Below, piece by piece: positions 1-12,239 of a stretch of DNA of 64,000 bases. The position numbers and the translations under genes are program-made. Position 1 is the stretch's first letter; each line of letters begins with the position of its first letter. The stretch is from Sanghuangporus weigelae (taxonomy: Eukaryota > Basidiomycota > Agaricomycetes > Hymenochaetales > Hymenochaetaceae): contig CP137321.1 in assembly GCA_033182465.1 (NCBI GenBank), positions 2,046,001-2,110,000 on the forward strand. The letters are read 5' to 3'. The notes under the pieces are model-generated. The model was given only the letters and a program-made list of their open reading frames with translations, searched no databases and was not told where the DNA came from.

Positions 1-3000
1 GTCTGAGATGCGTGGTGAAATGCGCAATAAAATTTCGTCTAATGGAGTTTCTCCCGAATCTGCAACTGCGCCGAGCTCTGTCTTGGGCGCTCACCCAACC
101 CTTACAGCAAATGCACCAGTCTTTCAGCCTGGTGCTGTAGCTTTTCCTAGTTCCAAACCACCTGAGCCAGCTCCAAGACACAGGAAGGCAGCATCTGTTG
201 GCACCAGTCCTGCGCCACCGTTGAGCTACAGTAACTCGTATTCACCAAATTTGGGCTCTATGACCGAAGACTCGGAAGTGACTGGGTTTGAGGAAGGCGA
301 GATTTCAGACACGGCTAGCTTCCAGCAAGCCCATCATGGTCGTTCGCAGTCGCAGAGCTTTACTGCTCCGCGGTTCGCTGCTCTTGCACGTCAGGAACAA
401 GGCGATTCCATGGGACCCCCCGGCCGGCCCCAGTTGGCTCCAACGTTCACTTTTGGTGCTAGAAGGCGTGGAACGAACCCTCCCGTCATCGCTCCCGCTA
501 TCAGCGAGGAGGACGTTAACTTCCAGTTCCCACAGCAGCAGCACCAGCAGCAGCAGCACGAGAACCTGTCTCCCCCTCAAGAACACAGAAGAACAACAAG
601 CACAGGTGGTGAGATCACTGGCATCATGGCTGAACAGGTCTGTAATTATGGCCCTCGAAGTAATTAATTCGTACTGATCTGCCTAATTAGATGGCTCTTC
701 AGAGCCAGATTGAAGCCTTGCAACAGCAACAAGCTGTGCTTTACCACCAGCAGCTCGCTTCGAATCAACTTCTGGGTTCGACGCTTCCTGGGAGAGTTGG
801 CGGACATCGTCGTGTTCAGAGCACGCTGCCAAGCCCCATGACTAGCGGGTTCTCGGCTATGGGTCAATTCGGCACGCCCATGATGGGATTTGACGGGCAA
901 CAGAGTGCTCCGAAGGGTCATGGCCGTCGCCACAGTGTTAATGTCCTGAACAAAGCGGCAGGGCCGGGCTCTTCGCTCAATTATGGCAATCCGTACGCTT
1001 CAGAGGGCTTTGACGATGGATTCACCCCTCCTCCCGCGATGCAACCTGCGCATTCCCGCCAAGCATCCCGCGCTGATACTAGCTGGCGTATGAGTAAGTA
1101 TCTCCCTGTCCAATGTTTTGATGTTCGTTCTGATTTAATATTATCTATCAGATGGTGGTGTCGGCCCGATCAATGCTAACCCGGGGTTGACGGATTTGGC
1201 TCAAGCTCAAGCCCAGCTTGCAAGTTTGCAGCAGTTCCGCGCAGCAGCTGGCGGCCACCATCACAAGCTCCCTTCCTTCAGTTTCCCGAACATGTTACCA
1301 AATGTCATGGCGGCTAACATGATGGGTCTCGGCGGCTTCAACCTTCTCCAGCAGCAGCAACAGCAATTCCAGATGGCTCTTCAGCAACAGAATAATGCAC
1401 CGCAGCGGAAGTCACTTTTCGCGCCTTACCTTCCTCAAGCGTCTCTGCCTCCGCTTCTTGCTGCGGGCAAACTGGTTGTTGGTATGTTACGTGTTAACAA
1501 GCGAAACCGATCCGATGCATACGTCGCTACGGAGGTGCTCGATGCCGATATCTATATCTGCGGCTCCAAGGATCGCAACCGTGCGCTTGAAGGTGACATT
1601 GTTGCTGTAGAGCTGCTTGACGTTGATGAAGTCTGGGGCACGAAGAAGGAAAAGGAAGAGAAGAAGCGCAAGAAGGAAGAGAACTCCGCTTACGATCCGA
1701 GGTCCGCGGCCGGCCGAAAGAATGACAAGAAGAAGGATGACGTCGAAGTGGAAGGGCAAGGACTGATGCTCTTTGAAGATGAAGAGTAAGTAAGATATTT
1801 TGAAGAATGGTCAAGCATTAACTTTGCTTTAGGGTTACAGATGAGGTCAAGCCTCAGTTCGCTGGCCATGTCGTTGCGGTCGTGGAACGCATGCCTGGCC
1901 AGCTCTTTTCCGGCACTCTAGGACTTCTGCGTCCTTCGTCTGCTGCCACTAAGGAAAAGCAGGAAGCTGAGCGCCGCGAGCGTGAGGGTGACCGTGGTGA
2001 GGAGCAAAAGCGCGGACCGATCGAAAGACCAAAGATCGTCTGGTTCAAACCAACTGACAAGCGCGTTCCTCTCATTGCTATTCCTACGGAGCAAGCACCA
2101 CCGGACTTTGTCCAGAACTCTGAGGCTTACGCAGATAAACTGTTTGTTGCTTGCATCAAGCGTCATGTGTGTTCACTTGTTCAACCTTCGTATTTCACAA
2201 ACTTACATAAATGTCTTGCAGCCAATCAGCTCTCTCCATCCATTCGGTACTCTTGTTGAGGAACTTGGCCCAATCGGTGATATTGAGGTCGAAACGAGCG
2301 CTTTACTGAAAGACTGCAACTTCCCGACTGAAGAGTTCACCGATAATGTTCTCAAATGTCTGCCTCCGACGCCGTGGACGTAAGTGATGCTTGGTACTAT
2401 TCCCCTTTTAAGTGCTGATCGTCTATTCACAGTATTCCGGAAAGAGAATATGAAGTCCGCACGGATATGCGCAAGGAACGGGTGTTCACCATCGACCCCG
2501 ATACAGCGAAAGACTTTGATGACGCCGTATCGATCAAGAAGAACGAGGATGGCACATATGATGTTGGCGTACATATAGCTGATGTCTCGCACTTCGTGAA
2601 GCCCAACACTGCTCTCGATCGTGACGCACGGAAGAGGGCGACGAGTGTTTACCTTGTTCAGCGTGCTGTGCCGATGCTCCCCCCAGCTTTGAGTGAACAG
2701 ATCTGCAGTTTGGTACCTGGACAGGAGCGCTTGACATTCTCGGTTATTTTCTCAATGACTGAGGACGCTAAAGTCGTGAAGAAACGGTTTGAGAAGACTA
2801 TTATCAAGTAGGTTCTTTCTGGTCTATACCTGGATGTGTTCTGACGACATCCATAGGTCTTGCGCTCGTCTTACTTATACCGACGCGCAAAATGTAATTG
2901 ACGGTAAATCTCTTGGTTCGGTTCCTGTCGCACCGGAGTTCGATGCTGTGGATATCGAACATGATTTGAAGATCCTAAATGGCCTGGCTCAGAAGTTGCG

Positions 3001-4466
3001 CTCTGGCCGATCTCAGATTGGAACCCTCAGGCTTGACAGTCTTCGTCTCAACTTCACACTCGATGAAAATGGGCTCCCGACTGACACTGGTAACTACGAG
3101 AGGACTGATTCGCATAAACTTATCGAAGAGGTACGAGGGTATGCCACTGAACAGAACACTTAACCATCTGACTTGTATCTTTTCCGCTAGTTTATGTTAC
3201 TCACGAATATGGCGGTTGCTCAGCAAATTGCTCACCACCTACCTGAACAAGCTCTTCTCCGACGGCATGAAGAGCCTATTGAGCGCCGCCTTAACATCTT
3301 TAAGGAGCGTGCCGCTCGTCTTGGTTACACGTTCGACACTTCTTCTGCTGGTGCCTTTATGAAGTCCTTCGATGCGGTCGAGGACAAGAATGCACGCATA
3401 GTGCTTCAAATTATTGCATACAAGGCTATGCACACCGCTAAGTATTTCTGTGCTGGCATGCTCGATATCGCAAAGTACAATCATTATGCGCTTAATATCC
3501 CGCTGTACACACACTTTTCGTCTCCGATTCGTCGCTATGCGGATATCATCGTGCACCGCCAGCTCGAGTCTATCTTCGTAAACGCTAATGGTGGCGAACC
3601 CAAGTTTGCGATGGACCGTGATTCGGTCGCCAAGGTCGCTCAGCAGTGCAACATGTAAGTCGATTATGCGTAACAAGCGGGCTTGATTGAGCCTTACTCA
3701 CATGTGTATATAGTAAGAAGGAATCTGCCAAGCTGGCCCAGGAACAGTCTTCGCACTTGTTCCTTTGCGTCCTCATTGCTGACCTTACTCAGCGCTACGG
3801 CCCAGTCGTTCGTCCTGCTACCGTGGTTAATGTGCTAGACGCAGCATTTGACGTGCTTGTGCCTGAATTTGGTATCGAGAAACGTGTGCACGTTGATCAA
3901 ATGCCTATCGACGTGAGTTCTTTAAGATCTGCATTCAACGATTTGTTGCTTAGGCTATTTATTAGAACCATGTCTTCGATGAACATACGCATACGTTGCA
4001 GATATACTGGTCAAACCGCGATGTCATCTCTTGGCTCGCCGAGAACAATGACGATGAGCATTTGAAGAAGGTGAAGCAGTCTGCTGAACAGCACGCGTTG
4101 AAGATGGAGGTTTCTTCACGCTCCGTTAACGACGAGTCCGCTCTTTTCGACGAAGATGATGCCGATGACGAGATCGTTCTCGGCAAAGCGCAGCCAGACG
4201 AAATTACGAAGGAAACATCAAAGCAGCGCCTTATTTCCCAGGCCAAGATTAAGCCTCAGTTTGAGGGCCTTAAAACGTCACCAAGTGGACACAAAATTCA
4301 GGAGATTCGCGAACTCCAAACTGTACCGGTACGTGTCGTCCCAAAGAGATGAATATGATATCCTGACTTTCTATCATAGGTCATTGTGACCGCGGATTTG
4401 ACGAAGAGCCCTCCTGTCATCAAGGTTTACAGTGTTAACCCGTATGCGGAGGAGCAGAAGAAATAA
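1..4466 (+). CDS. SSD1: SSD1-like RNB-domain mRNA-binding protein (5' truncated by window)
   Basis: The frame is open at the left edge, so the start lies outside the window. Eleven exons: <1-637, 691-1093, 1152-1785, 1833-2166, 2222-2379, 2433-2807, 2857-3130, 3191-3654, 3714-3912, 4002-4328, 4380-4466, giving at least 1296 residues in one frame. The N-terminal third is low-complexity and Gln/Ser/Pro-rich with six HxRxxS sites. Two cold-shock-like segments follow (around nt 1400-1640 and 1850-1930), then the RNB domain (about 2480-3650), with FSSPIRRYADIIVHRQL near its end. Ssd1 is a cytoplasmic translational repressor of cell-wall mRNAs that acts under the NDR kinase Cbk1; it belongs to the RNase II/Dis3L2 family. 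Unlike yeast Ssd1, a pseudonuclease, this copy keeps the four active-site aspartates (IDPDTAKDFDDA). A Dis3L2-type exonuclease is the alternative name, but the long N-terminus and C-terminal tail favour SSD1. Confidence 0.93.
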
Positions 4467-5146
4467 AGAACTTCCGGCTTACCTCAATGCTTTCCGTAAT
4501 CTCATGTGCTTCTAATTCCCAATCACGTCTGTGAATGAACGATCCACGCCAAGTTTATCTTCAGTCTATTTGTCGACTTTTTCCCCCTCTATTACGCTCT
4601 TGAATTTGACCACGAGCTAGAGTTTAGCCACTCACGGCCGTTTTCATGCCTGTCGTCGTTGTTTCTCCTTTTCATGAGGGTTTTGTTACGGCTCACGGAC
4701 TGCCTCTGCTCATATGCACTGTCCGTTGTAATGTATAGTATTTCTCACGGAATTCTTATGAAGAGACGTCTTTTGCGCCTGCTTTGTGTGAAATGCGAAG
4801 ACCCAAGAGATCGTGTTAGACGCGCGCCATAATACAAGACCAGATCAATCATGCATCCATCAGTACTCTCCCACGCATTCAATTGCGGCCCATAGATTTG
4901 CCTTCTCCAGCGTCTCCAGCTCTACATCCGTTTATCACCACCTCCGTCTCCCATTGCTCGTCACTTGTAAGTTTCTCGTCTTTTCTTGCTCAGAAAATAG
5001 CCAGAGCTGAATGTCTCGACTGTACCGTTTGCAAATGACGCAACTCAGTTCATCCCCTCGACCTTGTGCTGCTCGGGTTTCTTTTGAAACCGTGTCCCAG
5101 AACCAACGAACTCGTATTTTCTACTAGCTGATAACGAGCAGTAACC
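4467..5146. other. Intergenic: SSD1 3' UTR and CNB1 promoter
   Basis: No reading frame here looks coding. The two genes run in the same direction, so this stretch should hold the SSD1 terminator and the CNB1 promoter and 5' UTR. Pyrimidine-rich patches (around 4880-4985) precede the CNB1 start. I see no clear TATA box. Confidence 0.5.
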
Positions 5147-6110
5147 ATGGGGCAGTCACGTACGTGTTTCGTGGATATGGGACATGCGCTTCAGCTAATT
5201 CATTCGACACACGACAGCATCACAGTTCATGGAGGATATGGAGAGGCGGTCCAACTGTGCGTCTACTTCAATGAATAACGACGCGATCGTTCGAATCTGA
5301 CAGACTTGCCTTTGCATCATAGTCAATGCCAACGAGTTGGAACGTCTGAAGAAGAGGTTCATGAAGCTTGATGCGTGCGTGGCAATACGAGCCCTGGTCC
5401 AGATTCCCGTGTTAATCACTTTCTTCCTGTGCTCGTCACAGAGATGGCTCTGGGTCTATCGACCGAGAAGAGTTTCTCCAAATCCCTCAAATCGCAAACA
5501 ATCCGCTAGCAGGGCGAATGATTGCTATTTTTGACGAAGAGTGCGTTCTTCCAGTCCCTTTGATTGCTTTATCCCTTTTGGCTTACGAAAATCCCTCGTG
5601 TAGTGGTGGAGGAACTGTAGACTTCCAGGAGTTCGTCGGTGGCTTGAGTGCTTTTAGCAGTAGAGGAGGGCGAGAGGAGAAGTTACGATGTACGTTTATG
5701 TTTCTGTATTAGATTTTCTTTCATTCTCACAATCTTTACACAGTTGCCTTCAAAGTCTATGACATGGACCGCGATGGATACATCTCGAACGGAGAATTGT
5801 TCCTGGTGCTAAAAATGATGGTGGGGAACAACTTGAAGGTGGGTCGTTCTTTACTCATCTATTGGAACGTCCTCATCTCAATTATGGTGTTTTCCTTTCA
5901 ATCCTGCAGGACCAACAATTACAGCAGATCGTGGACAAGACGATCATGGAGGCCGATAAAGATGGTGATGGCAGGCTCAGCTTCGAGGAATTTGCGATGA
6001 TGGTCTCGAATACCGTGCGTGTTTATTCGTTTTCCTGACGGGTGCATATTGTTAAAAGCTTCATTACCCAGGATATCGTCAAACAAATGACTTTAGAAGA
6101 TCTTTTCTAG
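5147..6110 (+). CDS. CNB1: Calcineurin regulatory subunit B
   Basis: Ca2+-binding regulatory subunit of the protein phosphatase calcineurin (PP2B), which links Ca2+ signals to stress response, growth and virulence programmes in fungi. Eight exons (5147-5159, 5218-5256, 5323-5374, 5442-5540, 5604-5689, 5744-5838, 5910-6014, 6072-6110) give 175 residues, the usual length. Four EF-hand loops are intact, at about residues 34-45 ([12 protein letters not shown]), 66-77 ([12 protein letters not shown]), 103-114 ([12 protein letters not shown]) and 144-155 ([12 protein letters not shown]). The N-terminus MGQSPSQF fits an N-myristoylation signal, which also fixes the start codon. The first exon is only 13 nt. 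The sequence is clearly calcineurin B rather than calmodulin because of the [10 protein letters not shown] linker and the QMTLEDLF C-terminus. Confidence 0.97.
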
Positions 6111-9100
6111 ATGGTTTTGCCGTGCAATTACTCGATTACCCGTTCTACTGGCATACATCCTATCGATTCCGTGGTATGCCGTCTCTGCTCCCCGCGTTCG
6201 CCGTGCTGGCCGATCGCATTTGTTCGCCGCCGTCATCACCAATTTCTGGTGGCCGCAATCCCCACTATGCCTTATCCGCACGCACCACGCGACGTTCCCT
6301 TTCTGACGACTTCACGACCCCCCAACCCGCCTACAGCCGTGTATATACCAAGCATATGTAATTCCGTATCGAGATGAAAAAGTTTGGTGTTGTTTCAGCC
6401 CTTTCTTGGTCTAATTTCTTCTGCATCGAGGTGAGATAGGCGGAATATCGGAGTTTGGTAGCTCCTTAATTTGATCGGGACTGGTATTGAGTTTCTTACT
6501 GCAGAGCACACGAGCGAGGCAAGAAGATGAAACACAAGCCTTCTGGATCTTGAACTACTGCTCGTCGTAGCCGTCATTGTCGACATTCTTCCGTAATGTC
6601 GCCGAGTAACAGTCTTGTATTGCTTTTTGTCCCCGAGCCCGAATTTGGCAAGATCTATGCTTAGACCTTATGACGCGGAACGGATATACTCGGGATGTCA
6701 AGTTCAAGTTCTCCTTGTTCTCAGCTCAGCACTATCTTTCAGCTCTCCGGCTTTGATGAAGCTTCGAGGGATTCTATCTATGATCTATCTGGTGGTTCCT
6801 GTTGTAGATCAGCTGGGCCTTGCTTCCTAAGCGCATCAGACATTCTTGTTCAATGCGAGCTAAGCTTTCACGTCGTTGCTTGCAATTGGCCTTGCGCAGG
6901 AACAAGTTTCGTTGCTACAGCAGCGTCTCCTATGTACCTGGACACCACACCAAAAATGCGACGCGAAACCGCGACGGTTGCGCGATTCGACGTGTGAGTC
7001 TGACTAGAAGCAATCTCGAAAGAAGTTGTTCATCTGTATGATCGATTCGTTCTTTGGGCTTACTGCGTATGTATGATTGATCGTTGTCGATCGTTGCTTC
7101 GCGTATGGCACTATGAACACGAGTTGCTCTCGGAACTGGACCTTGTAGTTCTCATGTAGCACTGAATTCAACTATCTATAATATCTATCTACAGCAAACC
7201 TTACTCTGAGACATCGTCCTTCTTAGAGACGTGCTGGTCCCGGGCCTGGTGTCTCAAAGCCTGTCTTGTGCTCATTTTGCTCTGTGTGTTAACACGTTTT
7301 GAGAAACTCCACAAATCATTACTCTCTTTCGGGGACACTGCGGTATTCAGGCTAAGTCCTCATGTAATCGAATACCCGACAAACCGGTCTGTTTCCGAGG
7401 GTAAATAGATTCTAAAAATGCAGTACGGGTCCGGCTACACTTTCCATTCATGCTGAACGAACATTGCTTTGCTTCTTTTCCACCAGCTTTATATGTCGAA
7501 GTGCTTAATTATTAATATTAATCGAAAACTTTCCTGTGCGACTGTCTCATGCATTCCGCCTGCCTACATCCCTAATTACTTGTGTCCCAAACATAAACAG
7601 ACGAGTACTCCCATGTGCCGCCCTAAATGCTTCTGTTTCGATCTGTGTTAATGTGTTAACCTGACGGAACAACACATATCTAGTATGCTAGGATTCAATG
7701 TAAGTTAGCACTTCACATTGATGTATGTATACTTCCTCAATTCTCTAAATATACATATAAATAACACATTTCTGGATGGTCTGTAGGTAAGTTATACTAA
7801 AAGAAACGACCTTAAACTGAGCAGGGTTGGTAATGATCTTGAAAAGGACGGAAAGCACAAAAGCGAAGCAGATAAATAAAATCGCGGGATGATGGAACAG
7901 AATATTATAATCTTTATACAGCGTGCATAGAAGGAAAGAAGAAACCGTTGAGCAGAGAAAGACGGGGAAGAATAGATTGGTTTACCGGAATCTTTTCAGA
8001 TTATGACAGAAGTAGTGTAGTATAGTAAAGTATAGAAGGGAAGGACAAAAAGGTCGGAACAGGGATGACTACACCCTTTGCGAAGAATACAATAAAGGAG
8101 AAAGAAAGAACGCGGAAATCGTCCTGGACGGGAGAAGAGCTCGGGTTGGAGTGGGCGTCTGTAGTCGTATGCAATCTTGAGATAGGAGGTGAAAAAACGA
8201 TAGATAGAAAACCGACAAACTCGCATCCAACGTCTACCTTTCTGCCTCCCGCAGTATACTACCGAGCCGAGCAATGATGAACAGATGGGAAAAGAACGCG
8301 ATCCGCCGACCCCAAACGGTCGAATTGATGCATCGCAGCCAAGCCGTATTATCATATCAAGCAGCAACGCTCGAAGATCCTTCAGCGACGGCAACGGATC
8401 CGTACATCTCGCCATCCGTCCCTGGTGAACATCAGATTAGAAAATTACACCATCAATGTACGTGAAGATGAATGAACGATCGACGCGGGGATGCCACATG
8501 AATACTCCAGGTTGAGACGGATCAATCCCAAGAGACGGATGGAAGGATCGGATGATTGGAAATAACAAAATGTTATATGGGGGATCGCATAAATTAGACT
8601 TTTCAATTCAGATTTTTTTGTCTTGTCGTTGACGAGGTCATGAAAAAGCAAAAATCACCAGAGAAGAAAGAAAAGAGAGAGGGAAAGATGGGGCGCTAAT
8701 GGATTGTGCTGTGTTATATCGTGTGCGTATAGAGAGTAAGAGAAGAAACACTCTAAACTTGGTCATGAAACGGGATCACGGGTGGCACGGTTGATGAAGA
8801 TGCATGTGATAGACAAAGGCGATTATGGACAGATGTGGAGCAGGGCGGGGCTGAAACTTGTTCGTTCATACAGTATGGACAAGGCAGAGAAGAAGGCGAC
8901 CAGCCACGTTGTTATGCTGCGGAAGCAGAGGGAGCAGAGTTACTCGAGTCAGCTGACGCGCGAAGTAAGGGCAGGATGAGAACGTGTACGCATGCACGAG
9001 GTACCCGTCGAAGAGGAGACGTGGGAGAAAAGAGAGACGGAAAGCCGAGGGAACAGACGGAAAGCCCCATACTGCACAAGAAGGCACTTTCGCTCGCGAT

Positions 9101-9145
9101 TTTCGAATAGCAAGAATGCGAAATTGGCTGCCTATCGCCTCTTTT
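6111..9145. other. About 3 kb without a recognisable gene
   Basis: It contains the CNB1 3' UTR and the region downstream of the minus-strand Gln-rich gene. Open frames are short, lack coding character and have no supporting splice pattern. The part from about 7650 to 8800 is AT- and purine-rich. A 139-residue minus-strand frame at 7996-8415 was examined and not accepted. A non-coding transcript cannot be excluded. Confidence 0.4.
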
Positions 9146-9983
9146 TTACGAGTCAACCGTCCCAGCAGGTACGCACCAAGGGGACGCGTTGAACTGGTTC
9201 TGAGGTGTCGCACTGCCCGAGTTCGCCTGTGCAGCAGCGAAGAACGGCGAGTGTTGGGAAGGACGTCCGATCTGAGCGAAGAATGACGATTGCGCTTGCT
9301 GGTTCTGTCGTGTAGACTCAACTGCCGCGGCAGCGAAAAAGGGGTCGGATGCAGCATAACTTGAGGATACAGGTGAGACCGAGTCTGATACAGACGTCGG
9401 GTCCGCACCAGTCTGTGAATATCGCACTGGATTTTGACTCGAATGTGATTGTGTAGGCAGGGCGTAGTTCTGCTGCTGTGCGAAGATAGAGTCTCCTCTT
9501 GTACGACGTCGCACAGAAGCCTGCGCTTGAGAATGAGGAGGAACAAGAAGCTGCTCGACTGCAAGCTCCTCATCTGCATCCATCTCAACTTCCATCTCGC
9601 TATCTTCAGTCACTGTGTCCATTCCTCCCCCATCTGCGACAATGCTCGCACTCCTGCTCCTCGCCCTATGGTGCTGCTGCTCAAACGCCGACCAGTTACC
9701 GAAACTCGTCGTCGGAGTACGCGCCGTAGTCGGGGTGTTGCAGAGCCTGTGAGACGATGAGGCGATCTGCTGTTGCTGCTGCTGTTGTTGTTGGTGCTGC
9801 TGAGCATATGCGAGTGTCTGAGCCAGTTGTGCCTACGATTATCCGACAAGTCAGTTAATCACGTCCCCCGCGTAATATTCAAGACAGATGAGATACCTGT
9901 AAATTGGCAATATCTATCGCCTCTTGGCCAATATGACCGCCGGCATTGAAGGATGCAACGAGGTCATCAACGGTAAAAGTCAT
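9146..9983 (-). CDS. Gln-rich protein of unknown function
   Basis: Two exons on the minus strand, 9983-9897 and 9832-9146, separated by a 64-nt GT..AG intron, give 257 residues. The first exon starts MTFTVDDLVASFNAGGHIGQ and joins in phase 0 to a segment of leucine/alanine/glutamine heptads (AQLAQTLAYAQQHQ followed by a glutamine run), so the first 50 residues look like a short conserved helical or coiled-coil module. The rest is disordered: Ser/Arg-rich (RARSRSAS), an acidic stretch (EDSEMEVEMDADEE), then Phe-Ala repeats (DPFFAAAA, SSFFAQIG, SPFFAAAQ). Such composition is common in transcriptional co-regulators, but I do not recognise the family and assign no function. The start is fixed by the in-frame ATG before the only frame that splices cleanly. 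Confidence 0.65.
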
Positions 9984-10829
9984 CTCTTTCCTCCCTTTAT
10001 CTACTATGTATCTCGTCGCAAGGTCGTTGAATCGCTTTGTATCAAGAAAGCAAGGAGGGGGCGCAAGAGGGGAGATGCGGAGATGGCGGTGAAAGGGAGA
10101 AGTAGCAAGCAGAGGATGTCTTTAATGGGAAATATAATAAGTACTACATTTTTGATCTCGAAGGTGTTGTATCAGTAGGCTCGGCTATTTGCCCTTTTCC
10201 GACCCGGCACCAGTTATGATGTATCACATAATCCATATACCCATCTATAGCCGTCTCTCTTCCGGTTCTCACTCAACTTCATCCGTTTCTTCATCAATTC
10301 AACAATAGCACTTTTTAAGTAAACAACACAGCATCATATCATTTGAGTGAGAGGCTCAGAACAGAGATATATCAAGACAGTAGTCGTGGCAAGATAAGCG
10401 CCCCAGATCTTGATTGCGAAATAGTAACCTATTCCCTCATCAAATACTTGGTGGACTCAACCACGTTGTTCAAGTTTAAACAATCCCCATTTCCGAGGTC
10501 TGCCGAAATATTCTACGTTACCTGGCTAGAATGGTAGACTTGGAGTTGTTGTGCTTAATTAAGGTGAGTATAAGTACATTTGTTTATATTGTTCTTAACT
10601 TGAAGAAATTAAATTGTTGCAATGGCGCACGTATGATTGAAGCACCTGGAGTTAACTTCCTCGTTCAAGAAGGAATCCAAGGCTTCCATCAATCCAAGAT
10701 GATCACCCATATCCACCAGAGGCAAAAGAGAATGAATAAAGATCTTGCTTCGATCCATTGACGCAGCATCTCATCCATCGCAGCCAATCCTTCTATCCTC
10801 GCCAAACCGGATCTCCGTCTAACAGGTGA

Positions 10830-10988
10830 ATGAGCAGCCTCCCATTTGGCATTCCAAACAATGCCAAGACAGGCGCATTTCCGACAGCACACATTCATTG
10901 GTACTTGCCTACCAATAAGCGATTTGGAGGATTAGGATTCGAAGATGACGAGTATTCCGAGGAGACTCCCTATGTATCCGGATTGTAA
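10830..10988 (+). other. Coding-like fragment, possible isolated exon
   Basis: A 52-codon open stretch beginning MSSLPFGIPNN and ending EETPYVSGL has protein-like composition (GGLGFEDDEYSEE). It is flanked by an AG acceptor just before its first ATG and a GT donor-like sequence at its end. I could not link it to other exons or name a family. It may be a relic or chance. Confidence 0.2.
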
Positions 10989-11004
10989 GCCCATATTACA
11001 CCAT

Positions 11005-12060
11005 TCAGTCACCCCCATCGTATACGATGTTGCAAGCGTGATGTCTCATCCTTTCGTCTATTCGAGCGAGGGCATTTTCAATTAGTTGAGATTCTAAAAG
11101 TAGTAAAGAATGAAGTGCCAGATGAACGAAGGTACAGTGTACGTCATCGGAATTCCAAACCCTCTTTTGCATCGACATAGTGTCCAGAAGCCTTGCTTGC
11201 TTGTTTTTCACTTAATCCATACCGATCACTTTCAGTGCCTTTGTCAATTCGACAGCCATGCCAAATGATCGAGACGATCGACGATATCAATATTGTTGAT
11301 CGTGATCAGATCAGAGATCAATCTCCGCAACTACCGCAGTGACGGAAACAAGATCCAATTCTTTCAAGTCACGTCGAACGTATTGATATTCCTTCAAGTT
11401 GTCTTCCTGAAAATGGTTCAGTATAAACGCCAATTCGTAAGTAGTTAGTGCCTGAAGGAAGGAACATACTAACCTGATCGAAAACATTTTAAATGCTGGA
11501 TGTATGCATCGGCCGTTCATATGTATATCTCGATCACCTGTATGTTCTCGTCTTCAGCCTGTCATTTGAGTTTAAGTGAATACTCAGCCTGCGCGATCGC
11601 CTCTAGCCTTTGTGTTATCGGATTTGGCAACTTATCGAAGCTTTATCGATCGATTGACAATATTAATGGCAATCATGGCTGAACTAAAATAAAAGTCATT
11701 TGCAATGACGGGGATAAGAACTATCGGGAAAGTCACATTGGGAGTAATCTTTTGGTTTATGTCTCTGTGGCTAGTACTTACGATATAGACGTCAGTTCGC
11801 AACGTTCTCATGGATATTAAAAGAAACACATACCGACCTAGGCCTGATCGTTAACGTTCGAAATGCTTGGGATTGTATACGTCGCTTTTCATTCAAGTCG
11901 ATCGCCCACGTCTCTCTTGTCCTCACTCTGACACTTTCTTACCATACGAGGGTACGCAGTCAACCTCCGCCATTGCCTTCAACGCAATCTTAGCCTGTGT
12001 ATCATCAGATAGTTTCCGCGAATGTTTACACGCCGAAGGGAATCGTGTCGTCTCTTGCTA
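11005..12060 (-). pseudogene. Cluster of coding-like minus-strand fragments of unknown origin
   Basis: Several short minus-strand stretches read like real protein, for example KLSDDTQAKIALKAMAEVD (near 11.97 kb), LNEKRRIQSQAFRTLTI (near 11.87 kb), LPNPITQRLEAIAQAEYS (near 11.6 kb), KEYQYVRRDLKELDLVS (near 11.36 kb) and ESQLIENALARIDERM (near 11.07 kb). Their order is consistent with one ancestral gene, but I could not join them into a continuous frame with introns of normal size. I therefore treat the locus as a decayed or highly diverged gene. The family is not recognised. It could also be a real multi-exon gene whose introns I failed to place. Confidence 0.3.
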
Positions 12061-12217
12061 GGTAAGCCACATGACCGTAGCATCGATGGCATAAAATCGA
12101 CCAGTCATCAGGTAGAGGAAGAAAGAAAAAGAATAAAATTTAGTCTCTCTTGCAAAAGCAGGACAATCATACACACATCAGAGCCTACAATTACAAGCAC
12201 AAAAAAGGTAAGTGATC

Positions 12218-12239
12218 GAAATAGAAATAGAAATAGAAA
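12218..12239. repeat. Microsatellite (GAAATA)n
   Basis: Short perfect run of an A-rich hexamer in the gene-poor region. Confidence 0.8.

Noticed and set aside
7996-8415. 139-residue minus-strand frame
   Set aside because: No recognisable domain, Arg/Phe/Tyr-rich composition typical of random AT/GC mix, no flanking exons.
8866-9588. 240-residue minus-strand open frame
   Set aside because: It overlaps the Gln-rich gene in another frame of the same strand. The Gln-rich reading has a clean spliced first exon and repeated motifs; this one is Arg/Leu/Ser-rich shadow sequence.
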